From positions 2,066,501-2,130,500 of the forward strand of contig NZ_CP121647.1 of the NCBI RefSeq assembly GCF_029714305.1: a stretch of DNA of 64,000 bases, in the 5' to 3' direction. Below the pieces are notes generated by a model. The model saw nothing but the letters and a program-made list of their open reading frames with translations, was not told where the DNA came from and made no database searches. The position numbers were made by a program, and so were the translations under genes. The DNA comes from Bradyrhizobium sp. CB3481. GTDB taxonomy: Bacteria; Pseudomonadota; Alphaproteobacteria; Rhizobiales; Xanthobacteraceae. Positions 19,706 to 29,140 of the stretch are shown one piece after another. Every line of letters begins with the position of its first letter. The first letter of the stretch is position 1.

Positions 19706-20797
19706 ATGAAACGTCGTCAATTTCTAAGTACGGCAAGCGCTGGCCTCGCCGCGTCCGCCGCTCTTGCTGCGCCAACCATCGCCCAGTCGATGCCTGAACT
19801 AAAGTGGCGCTGCACCACGAGTTGGCCGAAGTCACTGGATGTGCCTTTCAGTGCATCAGAGACGATCGCGAAATATGTTGCGGAAGCTACCGACAACAAA
19901 TTTCAGATTCAGCCCTTCGCAGGCGGCGAGATCGTGCCTGCCTTGCAGGCGGTCGATGCAGTAAGCAATGCAACGGTCGAAATGTGCCACACCGCCGCTT
20001 ATTACTTCATCGGCAAGGATCCGACCTTCGCACTCTATTGCTCAGTACCGTTCGGCCTGAACTCGCGACAGCAGAATGCATGGTTCCAGGATCATGGCGG
20101 TCAGGACATGCTCAACGAGTTCGGCAAGAAGTACAACATATACGGCATTGCGGGCGGCAATACCGGCACTCAGATGGGCGGCTGGTTCCGTAAGGAGATC
20201 AACAGCGTCGAAGACCTCAGCGGATTGAAGATGCGGATCGGCGGTTGGGCGGGCAAGACCCTTTCAAAGCTCGGCGTGGTCCCGCAGCAGATCGCAGGCG
20301 GCGACATCTATCCGGCTCTGGAAAAAGGCACGATCGACGCGACCGAATGGGTTGGTCCCTATGACGACGAGAAGCTCGGCTTCTACAAGGTCGCCAGGTA
20401 CTACTACTATCCGGGCTGGTGGGAAGGCGGCACGGCGCTGCATTTCTTCATCAACCTGGACAAGTGGAACGCTCTGCCAAAGGCTTACAAGTCGCTCCTC
20501 GCGCTGGCCTGCGGCTATGCCAACATGGACGTTCAGGCGCGCTACGATGCGCGCAACCCGCCGGCCATCAAACGGCTCGTCGCCAACGGGACACTTTTGC
20601 GTCCGTTCAGCCAGGCGGTGATGGAAGCGTGCTTAAAGGCTTCGAACGAGGTCAATGCGGAAACCTCCGCGGCCAACCCTGATTTCAAGAAGATCTACGA
20701 TTCGCAAATGGACTTTCGAAATGACGAGAATCTCTGGTGGCAGATCGCGGAGTATTCATATGAAACATTCATGATTCGGATGCGCCCGAAGGGCTGA
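19706..20797 (+). CDS. TRAP-type substrate-binding protein, TakP-like (2-oxo acids)
   Basis: This 363-residue periplasmic protein has a Tat-like leader (MKRRQFLSTASAGLAAS) and the full DctP fold. Segments such as QQIAGGDIYPALEKGTIDAT, EWVGPYDDEKLGF and YYYYPGWWEGG match, as I recall them, TakP of Rhodobacter sphaeroides, which binds sodium and 2-oxo acids. The conserved Arg in MGGWFRKE and in LKMRIGGW are likely carboxylate ligands. The ATG at 19706 with AGGGG is preferred over a longer reading. No DctQ or DctM membrane genes are nearby, so it is an orphan that must share a transporter encoded elsewhere. Confidence 0.92.
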   Translation: MKRRQFLSTASAGLAASAALAAPTIAQSMPELKWRCTTSWPKSLDVPFSASETIAKYVAEATDNKFQIQPFAGGEIVPALQAVDAVSNATVEMCHTAAYYFIGKDPTFALYCSVPFGLNSRQQNAWFQDHGGQDMLNEFGKKYNIYGIAGGNTGTQMGGWFRKEINSVEDLSGLKMRIGGWAGKTLSKLGVVPQQIAGGDIYPALEKGTIDATEWVGPYDDEKLGFYKVARYYYYPGWWEGGTALHFFINLDKWNALPKAYKSLLALACGYANMDVQARYDARNPPAIKRLVANGTLLRPFSQAVMEACLKASNEVNAETSAANPDFKKIYDSQMDFRNDENLWWQIAEYSYETFMIRMRPKG

Positions 20798-21036
20798 ACG
20801 AGCCGCGCGCTGGCACTTCGGGAAACTCCTCGATCTGTCTGACCAGCTTTATGGCGTGCCGACGAGGGCATTCGCCCTGACCGAGTCCATGACGGCACGC
20901 TTCTAGAATGCAGTGGCTTCTACGGTCAGCAGCAAATCGCTCTTCTGATTGAAGTGGTCTCGTCTTGAAAGTTCGTCAGGTTAGTCGGATACTGGGTAGG
21001 ATCCCTTGGGCCATCATCAATCCGAGGAGGACGATC

Positions 21037-21258
21037 ATGGCGATTCAGATCGTTATGGACCGCACCGGCGACAGCCATCACCCTTTCAACCCTCGCGACC
21101 TGCAGGAAGTGGCGAAGGCGGAGCAGCGGTTTTATGAACTGACGAAGGCCGGCTTCACCGCCGCGGTCCGGACGGGTCCCGCTCAGATCTCGCAGATCAG
21201 ATCGTTCGACCCCACTGCGGACGAAACTCTTTTTTTCCCCAGGCTGATCGGCGGGTAG
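21037..21258 (+). CDS. Small conserved-type hypothetical protein
   Basis: This 73-residue protein starts MAIQIVMDRTGDSHHPFN and has an acidic and aromatic pattern without membrane segments. The ATG at 21037 has an excellent GAGGAGG site 6 bases upstream. Its stop lies 6 bases before the next start, so both genes form an operon. It may be a small partner of the 140-residue protein. No known domain recognised. Confidence 0.7.
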   Translation: MAIQIVMDRTGDSHHPFNPRDLQEVAKAEQRFYELTKAGFTAAVRTGPAQISQIRSFDPTADETLFFPRLIGG

Positions 21259-21264
21259 CCGCTC

Positions 21265-21687
21265 ATGTTCGGTTTTCGGCCGGTGGCGCCGGGCGTCCGC
21301 TCCCGTATGAGAGCGGCGCGAATGCTCTTCATCAAGCACGGCGCCGAACGCACACCAGAGGGAAGGTCGCTGCTGCTCTTGCGGCGTTGGCTATCGCCCG
21401 CGCAGCGGGAGCAGTTCGCAAGGAGGGGCTACTTCGAGGTTGTCGGAAGCGAAAGTGGGAAGCGGTACCGGATCCACATCGGGACGTCGGTCAACGTATG
21501 CGAGATTGACGAAAGAGGCCGCCTGCAGGTGGGGTTGTGCTTCATGCCGATCGGCGCGCTGCCGATCGGAGATGTCATGCTCGCTCAGAAGATTGCGTTG
21601 GAAACATGCGAGGGCAAGGCGCGCGCCGTGGCTAGGAGGTTCACGCCGAGCAAATTTCAGTTCAGACAAGCCCGACCTCTCGGTTGA
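21265..21687 (+). CDS. Conserved-type hypothetical protein, operon partner of the 73-residue protein
   Basis: This 140-residue, mostly soluble basic protein contains LRRWLSPAQREQFARRGYFE and GSESGKRYRI, then a small domain with LCFMPIGALPIGDVMLAQKI. I recall similar proteins in rhizobia and planctomycetes but no assigned function; the basic helix followed by a strand-rich part could bind nucleic acid, which is a guess. It lies 6 bases after the previous gene. Confidence 0.65.
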   Translation: MFGFRPVAPGVRSRMRAARMLFIKHGAERTPEGRSLLLLRRWLSPAQREQFARRGYFEVVGSESGKRYRIHIGTSVNVCEIDERGRLQVGLCFMPIGALPIGDVMLAQKIALETCEGKARAVARRFTPSKFQFRQARPLG

Positions 21688-22186
21688 CGCCGCGTACCTC
21701 ATCGCGCCGCTGCACCAACTTCAAAGTAAGTTCGCTCGCTGTCTTGACGTTGGAAGCTGATCCACCCGTCCATCTCGGCGCTCGAAAGCTGGCCCGTTTG
21801 CGGACGCAATCGGCGCGTGGCGGCGCACCGAACAAGGCGTCCAGGCTTACGAAGCCGGCCCCAAGCCTTCAAGTCGGGTATCCTCATGATTGCGACCACG
21901 TTCCCGTCGTTGGATGCTTGCTCTTTTGTGTCCTTGTCGCAGGTCCAGGCAAAATTTACTTTGCCGTAAAGCTCTTTCCCTCCTGTTCGATCCGTAGCCC
22001 CCTTCTTGCAGGCGGCGGTGAACGATCCGGCTTTGCAAGGTCCGGGCATGCGCGCCATCGTCGTCGTCCACACCAGATATTCCATGCGGCTGGGGACGGT
22101 GAGCAGCCTGGCGTTTCGCCACCATAGTTCGAGGATGCTATAGTTTGGATGATGCGTTACCAAATGAGCCCGTAAGGGAGGCTGAC
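21688..22186. other. Region with a possible gene remnant on the minus strand
   Basis: A minus-strand frame from 22085 reads a Cys-containing segment (KAGSFTAACKKGATDRTGG, then VNFAWTCDKD) that looks protein-like, but its C-terminal part becomes Arg-rich and unstructured and no binding site is seen. It may be an eroded small exported-protein gene. The plus-strand AAGGGAG site at 22175 belongs to the next gene. Confidence 0.3.
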
Positions 22187-23173
22187 ATGAGGGCGTACCG
22201 CGATTTGGTTTTGGCAATCACTTTACATCGCGCTGATTGCAAGTCCAGCAGTTGCGCAGAACTACTCGCCCAAGCAAATTGCGCCGAGAACTGAACTCTA
22301 CCAGATTTCCACGCTGACCTTATCCGATCAGCAGTTCCTGACAGGAAACCCCGCTGGCGCCGCGGTGACTATTGTCGGCCAGCTTCGGATCGCTCAAGGT
22401 TCTGGCCGACTTCCGGTTGTTTTGCTCCACACGCGTCCAGCGGATACGACGCTCGCATCGATGTCTGGTCTAGAGAGCTAAACGAACTTGGTATTTCGAC
22501 TTTTGCGCTGGATGGCTTTACCGCTCGTGGCTTGACAGATGTGAATAGCAATCAAGCTGCGCTCGGGCGAACCAACCTCATACTAGATATTTATCGTGCG
22601 CTAGACATTCTCGCCAAACATCCGCGTGTCGATTCGGCACGCATCGCGCTGATGGGCTTTTCGCGTGGTGGCCAGGCCACGCTGTATGCGAGCCTCAAGC
22701 GATTCCACCGGCTTTGGCAAGTCAGGCGTGGAATTTGCGACCTACGTCCGTTCTACCCGGATTGCATGACAACATTCCTGTCCGAGACCGACGTTGTCGG
22801 TCGACCGATCCGCATCTTCGGCGGTATGCAGGATGACTATAATCCAATTGCTGTCTGTAAGGCATACGTTGAGCGACTGCCAGCCGCAGGCGCGGATGTT
22901 GAAGTGACCGAATATCCGAACGCTGCGCACGCATTCGACAACCCGCTCGGCGCACAGCCAGCAAAGGAGCAGCCGACATTTCGGAGCGTACGCAATTGCA
23001 AAATCCGCGAAGAAGCAGAGGGGCTTCTCATCAACACCGAAACTGGGCAGCCATTCAATTACAGGGATGCTTGCGTCGTACACGGTCCACACACTGGACA
23101 CGATCCCGACTCCACGCAGGATGCCAAACGGGCGGTGAAAGGACTATTCAGAAGGGTGTTCCAGCTAAGCTGA
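22187..23173 (+). pseudogene. Exported dienelactone-hydrolase-family protein, multiply frameshifted
   Basis: An ATG at 22187 with a GGGAGG site starts a signal peptide that reads properly only if one T is removed from the GATTTGG at 22202 (then MRAYRDWFWQSLYIALIASP). The second block runs to PVVLLH, where a CACAC run (22428-22432) carries two extra bases. After that the frame reads SGYDARIDVWSRELNELGIS and the nucleophile motif GFSRGGQ. A 10-residue stretch near 22716-22745 is in a shifted frame between two compensating indels (KSGVEFATYV in the lost frame). The C-terminus is intact, including the AHAFDNP catalytic-His region. No full-length product is possible. Confidence 0.85.
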
Positions 23174-23959
23174 TTCAGCAGGAAGCGGGCTGCGCCCACC
23201 GCCCAGAGGCGAAGGAACCAGGTCGGCTTGTGGCCGTAGCAAGGTGACATTGACCATCGGAACGTCTGCTTATCAGGGTAGACCTCACGCTTAAGGCGGC
23301 CGTCATCGTCGTTTTAGAGCGGCTCCCTACCTCGGGGTCACGTTTGTTCCTAGCATGACAATCCCAAACAAGTGTGTCAAAGCTGCTGCCCGAATCCGTC
23401 TTCGCGGGGGGGGCGTGGAAAGTTGCTCCCAAGGATCGGCCACGGGGCTATAGTCTTGCCAGTTGCCCCCGTCACCAAGGCCAAGTGAATCTAACCTCTG
23501 ATATTGGTAGCGTGTCTAATGCGCGGATCAGTATACGTGGGGAGGTTACGATGACACCATTCTCCCGTCGCCGTTTGCTCGACATTGCTGGTGCAACGGG
23601 TTGCTCGACGGTAGAGCGGCTGGCCAATGATCGGCGGATGGTGTCGGCCCTATAACTTGTCGGACGATTTGCGATGGCAATGGCGGATTTTCGTGCACCT
23701 TTGTGAGTATAAAGCCCGAGATCAGCAGGCGTGGTGTAAGGAGTGTTCAATTGGAAATAGGCGCCACGGCAATCGGCGCAGATTGATGGTTGGGCGCGAC
23801 CGCCTTTGTTACTGTTGAGGGAATCAGAGTTCCCGAATTCCCCCAGCCAAGCGCTCTCGACCGCCGATCAATTTGGAGCGCGGCGCAAGATAGATGAGCT
23901 CTGGAACCATTTCAGCGAGTGTCCGGTTATTCCGTGGGGCCGATGAAGGAACCATCGCC
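23174..23959. other. Region with an eroded Tat-signal fragment
   Basis: At 23551 an ATG with a GGGGAGG site starts MTPFSRRRLLDIAGATG, a typical twin-arginine signal, but the frame stops after 34 residues with no recognisable mature protein. This is the head of a lost exported protein. A copy of the GTCTGCTT..GGGTAGA repeat lies at 23264-23284. Confidence 0.45.
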
Positions 23960-24130
23960 ATGAGGATCGAATATCTTGCTGCAATTGCGATAATTGCCGC
24001 TGGTACCGGACTGGCGGTCCATTCTGTTAGCTCGTTGCCAACCGATAAGCAGGCTGCGATTGACGCTACCCAACTGGCAACCTTGCTAGCTCAGTCCGTG
24101 GATCCGTTTTTGCATCGCTCTGGCGGCTGA
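23960..24130 (+). CDS. Small exported or membrane-anchored protein
   Basis: This 56-residue frame begins MRIEYLAAIAIIAAGTGLAV, a hydrophobic N-terminal helix, followed by a polar helix (DKQAAIDATQLATLLAQS). A GAAGGA site lies about 9 bases upstream. It could be an intact small protein or the head of a truncated one. No family recognised. Confidence 0.5.
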   Translation: MRIEYLAAIAIIAAGTGLAVHSVSSLPTDKQAAIDATQLATLLAQSVDPFLHRSGG

Positions 24131-24227
24131 TTCCGTTGCAGTATCCCCGTCCCTTGGTCCGCAACCTTCGGGGAGCAACCTTCAACCGCGTAGCGCTGCC
24201 TGAGCGGAGCGGAGTGGCCGGACAGCA

Positions 24228-24875
24228 ATGCATTATCTCACGTTGGCAATCCTTGTTTTGGCATATGCGCCGATTTCATCGCCGGCGTTTGCGCAAACCT
24301 GTTGCCCCGCCGGCTGCGCGCTGGAAGCCAATCGGTGCGTGACCACGGGTCCGCTGTGGACCAGATGCATTCCCATCGCCTGCGCCGAGGATGCTCAAAG
24401 GTCGCCCGCCGTGTCCTCTGGCCGCCCGCCCGAGCGCCGAAAGAGTGCGGTGCTTGTCCGCCCGCTGCGCACGGCAAGTACCTACGTGGTCCCACGTCAG
24501 ATCCCCCCGCATTGCCAATTGACGTATCCAACCCAGGCGCAGGTCGACGAAGCGACCAATCAATGCATTAGCGCGTTGACCCGAAGTGCGCAGTTGTGGG
24601 AGTGCTTTTTCGAGGACGATGCGGGCAGGGCCGAAGACAGGCGAACTGGCCTGAACTGCCCCGACCGTCAAGCTGCGCTGACAAAGCAGTGTCAAAAGCG
24701 CTGCGTCAACTACGCATCGGATACGACCCACTTGGTATGCAGTGGCAGTTATCCGAACACCGTTTGGCGTATCTCCTTTGGAGATATCGTGGGCAGCACT
24801 GGCAATTCTGCGCGAGTAGACCTCTGCGGGCCTCCGCTAAAAACCATTCTCGCGAAGAAACCGCCACCGGGTTGA
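24228..24875 (+). CDS. Cysteine-rich exported protein, unknown function
   Basis: This 215-residue protein has a signal peptide (MHYLTLAILVLAYAPISSPAFA) and about a dozen cysteines, starting with TCCPAGCALEANRC and later in CQLTYPTQAQVDEATNQC, DRRTGLNCPDR and KQCQKRC. Even cysteine spacing suggests several disulphides in the periplasm or outside. The stretch from about 60 to 80 is Arg-rich and less protein-like, and may contain paired indels. No known domain recognised. Confidence 0.6.
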   Translation: MHYLTLAILVLAYAPISSPAFAQTCCPAGCALEANRCVTTGPLWTRCIPIACAEDAQRSPAVSSGRPPERRKSAVLVRPLRTASTYVVPRQIPPHCQLTYPTQAQVDEATNQCISALTRSAQLWECFFEDDAGRAEDRRTGLNCPDRQAALTKQCQKRCVNYASDTTHLVCSGSYPNTVWRISFGDIVGSTGNSARVDLCGPPLKTILAKKPPPG

Positions 24876-25084
24876 GAATGATGGGAAAGCGCGTGGAGCT
24901 TCGAAAGGCAGTCTGCCGCTGCGCAAGCCTGATGGATCGCCTTCTTCGTGATATTTTTTGCCTTCATCTTGTGCTGCCATTGCGTTTCCGCTCATAGCGG
25001 ACACCCCAACGCACGTTGCTCATTTCTGCTTGACCCTGGCAGTGAAAAGTCGCTAGTCAGCTACGATTTGTCCGTTTCCTGATG

Positions 25085-25620
25085 GGGGATACGGATGGAC
25101 CCTTCTTACCCTGCAGGCCTCGGGCGCCTCCACGACTGGAAGCGGCGGTATTCACTTCAATGGCACAACTTTTGGAAATGCGCAGATGGGAGCGTCGCAG
25201 TCCACGACGTTCACTTTTGCTAGCCTCGGGATCACCAACGCAAACCAGCGGGCTCTGATCGTCAACCTCGCACGGCCTGGATCAGAGAATCCACCCTCCG
25301 TGACCACAGCTCTGAGCCCGCTCGTCACAAATGCTAACCTTGCGAATGCAGTCACGCTGAACGTTTGCAGTGCAAGCGGCGCGCTCTGGAGCAGCACACC
25401 ACGGCTGCCGGTCAGACGCTCAACCAATTCTAGGGAGGTGTCGGCGGATCTGGCCTTGTTTTCGGGCCTACACCGGCCGAGCAGACTCAGGTGAACAGCA
25501 CGATGGCGGCCAATGCTCGCCTGGAAGTGTTCACGGTGGGTGCCACTTTCGCCAACGCTCAGGGCGGCCTTGAATCGTCCAGGCCGGTATTCTCACTGCC
25601 GCAATTCCGGAAGCTTCTAC
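25085..25620 (+). pseudogene. Remnant of an exported Ser/Thr-rich protein
   Basis: One frame reads GWTLLTLQASGASTTGSGG and TFASLGITNANQRALIVNLA to about 25390. The continuation lies in another frame (TTAAGQTLNQF, an in-frame amber, then SGLVFGPTPAEQTQVNS and MAANARLEVFTVGATFANAQ). There is no start codon with a binding site at the head. The late segment with NARLEVF is reminiscent of an OmpA-type C-terminus, but that is weak. The gene is dead: at least one shift and one stop. Confidence 0.5.
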
Positions 25621-26301
25621 CTGGGCAATGATGGTCCTCGGTTTTTTAGGGTGGGTCTTGTTGCCTATCGCCGCCGGGGCAAGGACTTGCATTCCGCGTA
25701 ACCTAAGTGGTTGTGTCCCACCGGTAGTGCTCAACAGGGGGCGGCGGCGTGCCCCTGCTGAGAATTTGCGCTTCTTAATTACGATGAAGCACAAGACGCG
25801 CAAGGCAGGCGAGACTTTAGGACATTTGATGCCGCCGTATCGCTTCTATATCGCTATTTTTATATCCGCTATAACGCCTAGGCCCGTTGGGGTTGATAGT
25901 GGTTGATCGTCTTAAAAGCTCTACAGAGCATCTAGAAGCGACTGGCTGCCAAAGGTTGATAGAAGCGAAATGGTTCTGCTCGACGCTGGTCACAAGCGAC
26001 CCCTGCTCGGTCATCGAACATCAATTCATCTGTCCGATTTGCAATTCGGCTGACCAGAAAAAACAGTTGGCGCCACTTCGAGTATTGCCGGATAGGCTCT
26101 CGGCACCCGCTTTGGCGCGATTGACGCCCGACAAAGGTGTATTTGGTGTAATCGTTTTGCGAGAGCTCGTCGCTCTGGCATATTTTTCCGCTCTGGAATT
26201 CGCCAGCGCGTCAGAACCGCCGTGGTCGCAAACTTGCTAGCGACGAAACGAGGCTTACCCATCGGCTTAATCCTTGTCAGGACTCACGATGAGGAGGCGG
26301 T
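25621..26301. other. Intergenic region, possible eroded coding sequence
   Basis: A plus-strand frame around 25890-26090 contains a protein-like stretch with a CPIC pair (QFICPICNSADQ) but no credible start or binding site. Nothing else is recognised. Confidence 0.35.
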
Positions 26302-27177
26302 CTATTGCCGGCACTCACGTCGCCGCCCATCCAAAGTCGTGTATGTCTCTGATACTGGATCGAAAGAGCGGAACTGCGCACAGCCTGCGGGACCGGCAGC
26401 GGATTTGCGGGGCGATGGCGCAACTCGCCTTTGACCGGCCGGAATTGCCCCGACCTGATCGACGGTCTCGGGTGACATACTGTCCGCTTGCTTTGCTGCA
26501 GGCGAACCTTCCAGAACGGGAGCGGAATTCTCCTTTGTAGATGATGTCACTGTAGGAGCTGGAGCTTGGGCGGTGGAACCTCGCGGCTCTTCCTCTGCAG
26601 CCATCTTGTCCCTATTGGACTTTGCCGCGATTTCGTCACGCGCTGAATTCAGGTTGTTGAATGAGGATATGAGAACATCCATACGAGCGTTTAGCTCATG
26701 GAGGTGTCCAATCATTTTTCCCCGCTCGGCCGATTCGCTGGATAGCAAAGCCGCCATAGTCTGTATTGTTTGGTCCTGTGTTGATGGCGGTGTGTCGTGC
26801 TTTGATGGAGAGACGTAGAGTGACCAATACTCTCTAGCCTGCTTAGATGATGCTCCGAGCACGCCTGACAAAATAATCACCACCAACAACATCCAGATAA
26901 GCATCCAGCGAGGCGGCGCCGGCTGTTGACCAGCAGTCTTCGAACTCGCAGCCTCTTCGTGATCTCCGGCATGAGGAAAAGACAGGCCCACCCGGTCCGT
27001 GCCTGCATCTGCACTGTTTGTCGGAATACTCTTTTCAAGTTCGAGAGCAAGTTCATGCAGGTGTTCCGCTGTCCTGACGAACACCTGTCCTTTACCGTCA
27101 GTGACAAGCTTACTTAGCAACACACATTCGGCCGCGTCTGAGCGGATTTTGTCCAACTGCCTGCGTACGTTGGTCAT
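26302..27177 (-). CDS. Single-pass membrane protein with BA14K-like C-terminal motif
   Basis: This 291-residue protein has a cytoplasmic N-terminal helical part (MTNVRRQLDKIRSDAAEC...), a transmembrane segment at about 92-110 (MLIWMLLVVIILSGVLGASS), a coiled-coil-like stretch (ERGKMIGHLHELNARMDVLI) and a disordered Ala/Pro/Ser-rich tail. The end (CAQFRSFDPVSETYTTLDGR) follows the YDPxSGTYxGxDGxRxxC pattern of rhizobial BA14K-type proteins, which act at the cell surface. The membrane anchor plus surface motif suggests an envelope role; nothing more specific is visible. Confidence 0.7.
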   Translation of the reverse strand: MTNVRRQLDKIRSDAAECVLLSKLVTDGKGQVFVRTAEHLHELALELEKSIPTNSADAGTDRVGLSFPHAGDHEEAASSKTAGQQPAPPRWMLIWMLLVVIILSGVLGASSKQAREYWSLYVSPSKHDTPPSTQDQTIQTMAALLSSESAERGKMIGHLHELNARMDVLISSFNNLNSARDEIAAKSNRDKMAAEEEPRGSTAQAPAPTVTSSTKENSAPVLEGSPAAKQADSMSPETVDQVGAIPAGQRRVAPSPRKSAAGPAGCAQFRSFDPVSETYTTLDGRRRECRQ

Positions 27178-27836
27178 GGGAGCCTTGCATCCCGAAAGCT
27201 GGCGACGGCCTCAAGAACCTAATGAGCGAATGATCGTCGCGATTGGCCTTGATTTCAGTTGTCACAAGTAGCGGCTCGGTGCGAGCGGACTTGTTGAGTG
27301 AGCAACATCCTCAACGAGTCCGCAACCGATGCCGCCGCGTGCCCCCGTTAGCAAGCTTGCAAATGTTCGCGGGCTAGTCTGTATCAAAACGTGCAGTTTG
27401 CGGCGGAACTGATGTGGATGTGGTAAGAGGGACACACATAGTTCGAGCCCTACCGCACGTGTTTGTTCGCGGAACGTTGAAGACCTTACTCAACTGGGGC
27501 TCTCGCCACCTCGGGAGGACCAATGTTCGGGAGCGCTATACTCCAGGGACAAGCCGGCTCATCAAGCGACCAATGACGACACCGATCGAGTGGATCGGTC
27601 CCGCGGCAACTAACCCGACGCAACCGTCTCTGGCAGCTGCGGCCTGCCTCCACAGCGCCAGCGCCTCATGGCTCGCTGTGCAGCGGATAATGAATACAAC
27701 GTGAGATCGGCGGTCCTCATACGCACCACGCCTCCGCGATCCGCCGGGCTGCAATCTGGAGTTTTGGCGTCAAGCCGAGGCCGAGATCAGCGAGCGCGAT
27801 CCGCGGAGTGCGTCATTATGGGCTGCTCAAGATGCC
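27178..27836. other. Intergenic region, no gene recognised
   Basis: Short frames on both strands have no family features. A near-perfect 10-base inverted repeat around TGAGCAACATC lies at about 27289-27319; it has no T run and is not a terminator. Confidence 0.45.
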
Positions 27837-28025
27837 CTAGATGATCTCTACGCCAGGACCGTTGCCTGGCACCACAAAATCCGGGTTTGCAGGTGAGGGT
27901 GAAATATCACGCTCGATGATGCTGGTGGCTATTAGCCACTCGTTTGCATTTCCGCTCGCAATAATCACCAGAGCATCTTGGTTGTCGAGTGCCTGCAGTT
28001 GAACTATCAGCTCTTTGACGGTCAT
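27837..28025 (-). CDS. Small hypothetical protein
   Basis: The ATG at 28025 gives a 62-residue protein (MTVKELIVQLQALDNQDALV...) with an N-terminal helix then strands, similar in style to small rhizobial proteins of the form MTVxELIxxLxxLDxxA. A longer reading to 28115 would need a TTG start. The ribosome binding site is poor. Function unknown. Confidence 0.45.
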   Translation of the reverse strand: MTVKELIVQLQALDNQDALVIIASGNANEWLIATSIIERDISPSPANPDFVVPGNGPGVEII

Positions 28026-28138
28026 CGTGGTTTTAAGCCAATCGAAGAAATCGTCGCCTCGATTCCATCTTATCGAGAAGAGACCGCGATCCACCAAATC
28101 AAATGTAGGCTGCAAGTTCGGCTATTAATTCCGTGACG

Positions 28139-28495
28139 TCATCTCCGACCGAATCTGGTGCCCTTTTCCGCCTCTTGCGCAAGCTTCAGCCAATCCTCGG
28201 CAAGGTGCAACCAAGCGTCCCTATCCACAGGGCTCGCGGCCTTCTCCGCCAACTCATGGCACTCCAGCTCGCGCGAAATAGTTTAGCCCCAGCAGGCGTG
28301 AAGGTCACGAAGGTCCCGAATTCGTGCATCCTGAGCCAGCCGCGCTCGATCGAGAGTTTGAGGCCCGCCGCCGTACTCGGCTGGCCTGCCGCGGTCACGG
28401 AAATGAAACGGCTCGCTGATTTTCTCGATGTGTATGCGGCACTGGATCAGCTCGACCGCATTTGGAGATTTCCCAGGATCCGGCGGTGCTGCCAT
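28139..28495 (-). pseudogene. Small conserved-type protein broken by two frameshifts
   Basis: An ATG at 28495 with GGGAG starts MAAPPDPGKSPNAVELIQCR. Near 28370 the sense moves to another frame (GLKLSIERGWLRMHEFGTFV, TFTPAGAKLF) and near 28275 to a third (RELECHELAEKAASPVDRDA, then WLHLAEDWLKLAQEAEKG) ending at 28139. The last part is the ADRDAWLxLAEDWLxLA signature of small proteins common in Bradyrhizobium-type genomes. Either two small genes are fused and shifted or one gene has decayed. Confidence 0.65.
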
Positions 28496-28620
28496 GACGA
28501 CGCTCCCTATTTGAGTGGGCGGGAGCGCAACTGGCGTTCACATCACCGATGTCTGCCGGGGGACCGCAGCGCAAGTCGGCCTAAAGTAGAGGTGATGTCA
28601 GGTCCCGAGGCACCGACGGC

Positions 28621-29057
28621 CTATTTACCGTCGTTCCAAATATCAGTCCCGAGCTTCCAGTCTTTTCCGACCTTTTCCCAGACCACCACATATTTCCCCG
28701 ATGTCTCTTGCGGCGTCGAGCCCTTGGTCTTCAGGCTATAGGTCCCCATCTCGCGTGCGGCGGAGGCGCCGAGCGGTTTGACCTCAACGGTTGTCAGTTT
28801 CAGATCGCCACCTGTTCCGCCATGCTTTTCCACATTGCCTCGATGGCCGATGCGCCGCGCACCACTGCAGAACCTGGCGGCAATGCGGTCGCATCGGGGG
28901 AGTAGAGTGATGCGATTCCAGCGAAATCGTCCTTGTTGAAGAGTTCGACCAATTTCGCATGATCGCCTCAATCTCGCCTTTCTGAGCAGGCGCCGGGGCC
29001 ATCGATCATGAATGCAATCACAAGCGTCAGACTCCGCATCATCGTCATAGCCATCAT
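28621..29057 (-). pseudogene. SnoaL/DUF4440-like exported protein, frameshifted
   Basis: The protein sense is spread over three or four frames: a signal-like start (MAMTMMRSLTLVIAFM), then MAPAPAQKGEIEAI, then AKLVELFNKDDFAGIASLYS and MWKSMAEQV, and last GDLKLTTVEVKPLGASAARE to the stop at 28621 (KLGTDIWNDGK). Shifts lie near 29010, 28970 and 28815. The order matches the NTF2-like fold of the intact gene next door (29141-29581), so this is a decayed tandem paralogue. Confidence 0.8.
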
Positions 29058-29140
29058 CTCTGCTAATACGTGTTTCATCGGCATCGAAGGGGAGGAGGAT
29101 CAGAGCGATCCTCCTCCGGTTATCGCTTCAGATCAACCAC

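Noticed and set aside
24302..24571. An alternative frame with CxxC within the cysteine-rich protein gene
   Set aside because: The main frame keeps signal peptide, Cys spacing and a normal end; the alternative lacks a start.
27289..27319. Terminator at the inverted repeat
   Set aside because: There is no T run and no gene end close by.
28133..28741. A 202-codon plus-strand gene
   Set aside because: The minus strand shows recognisable small-protein and SnoaL-like sequence in shifted frames, so the plus frame is a shadow.
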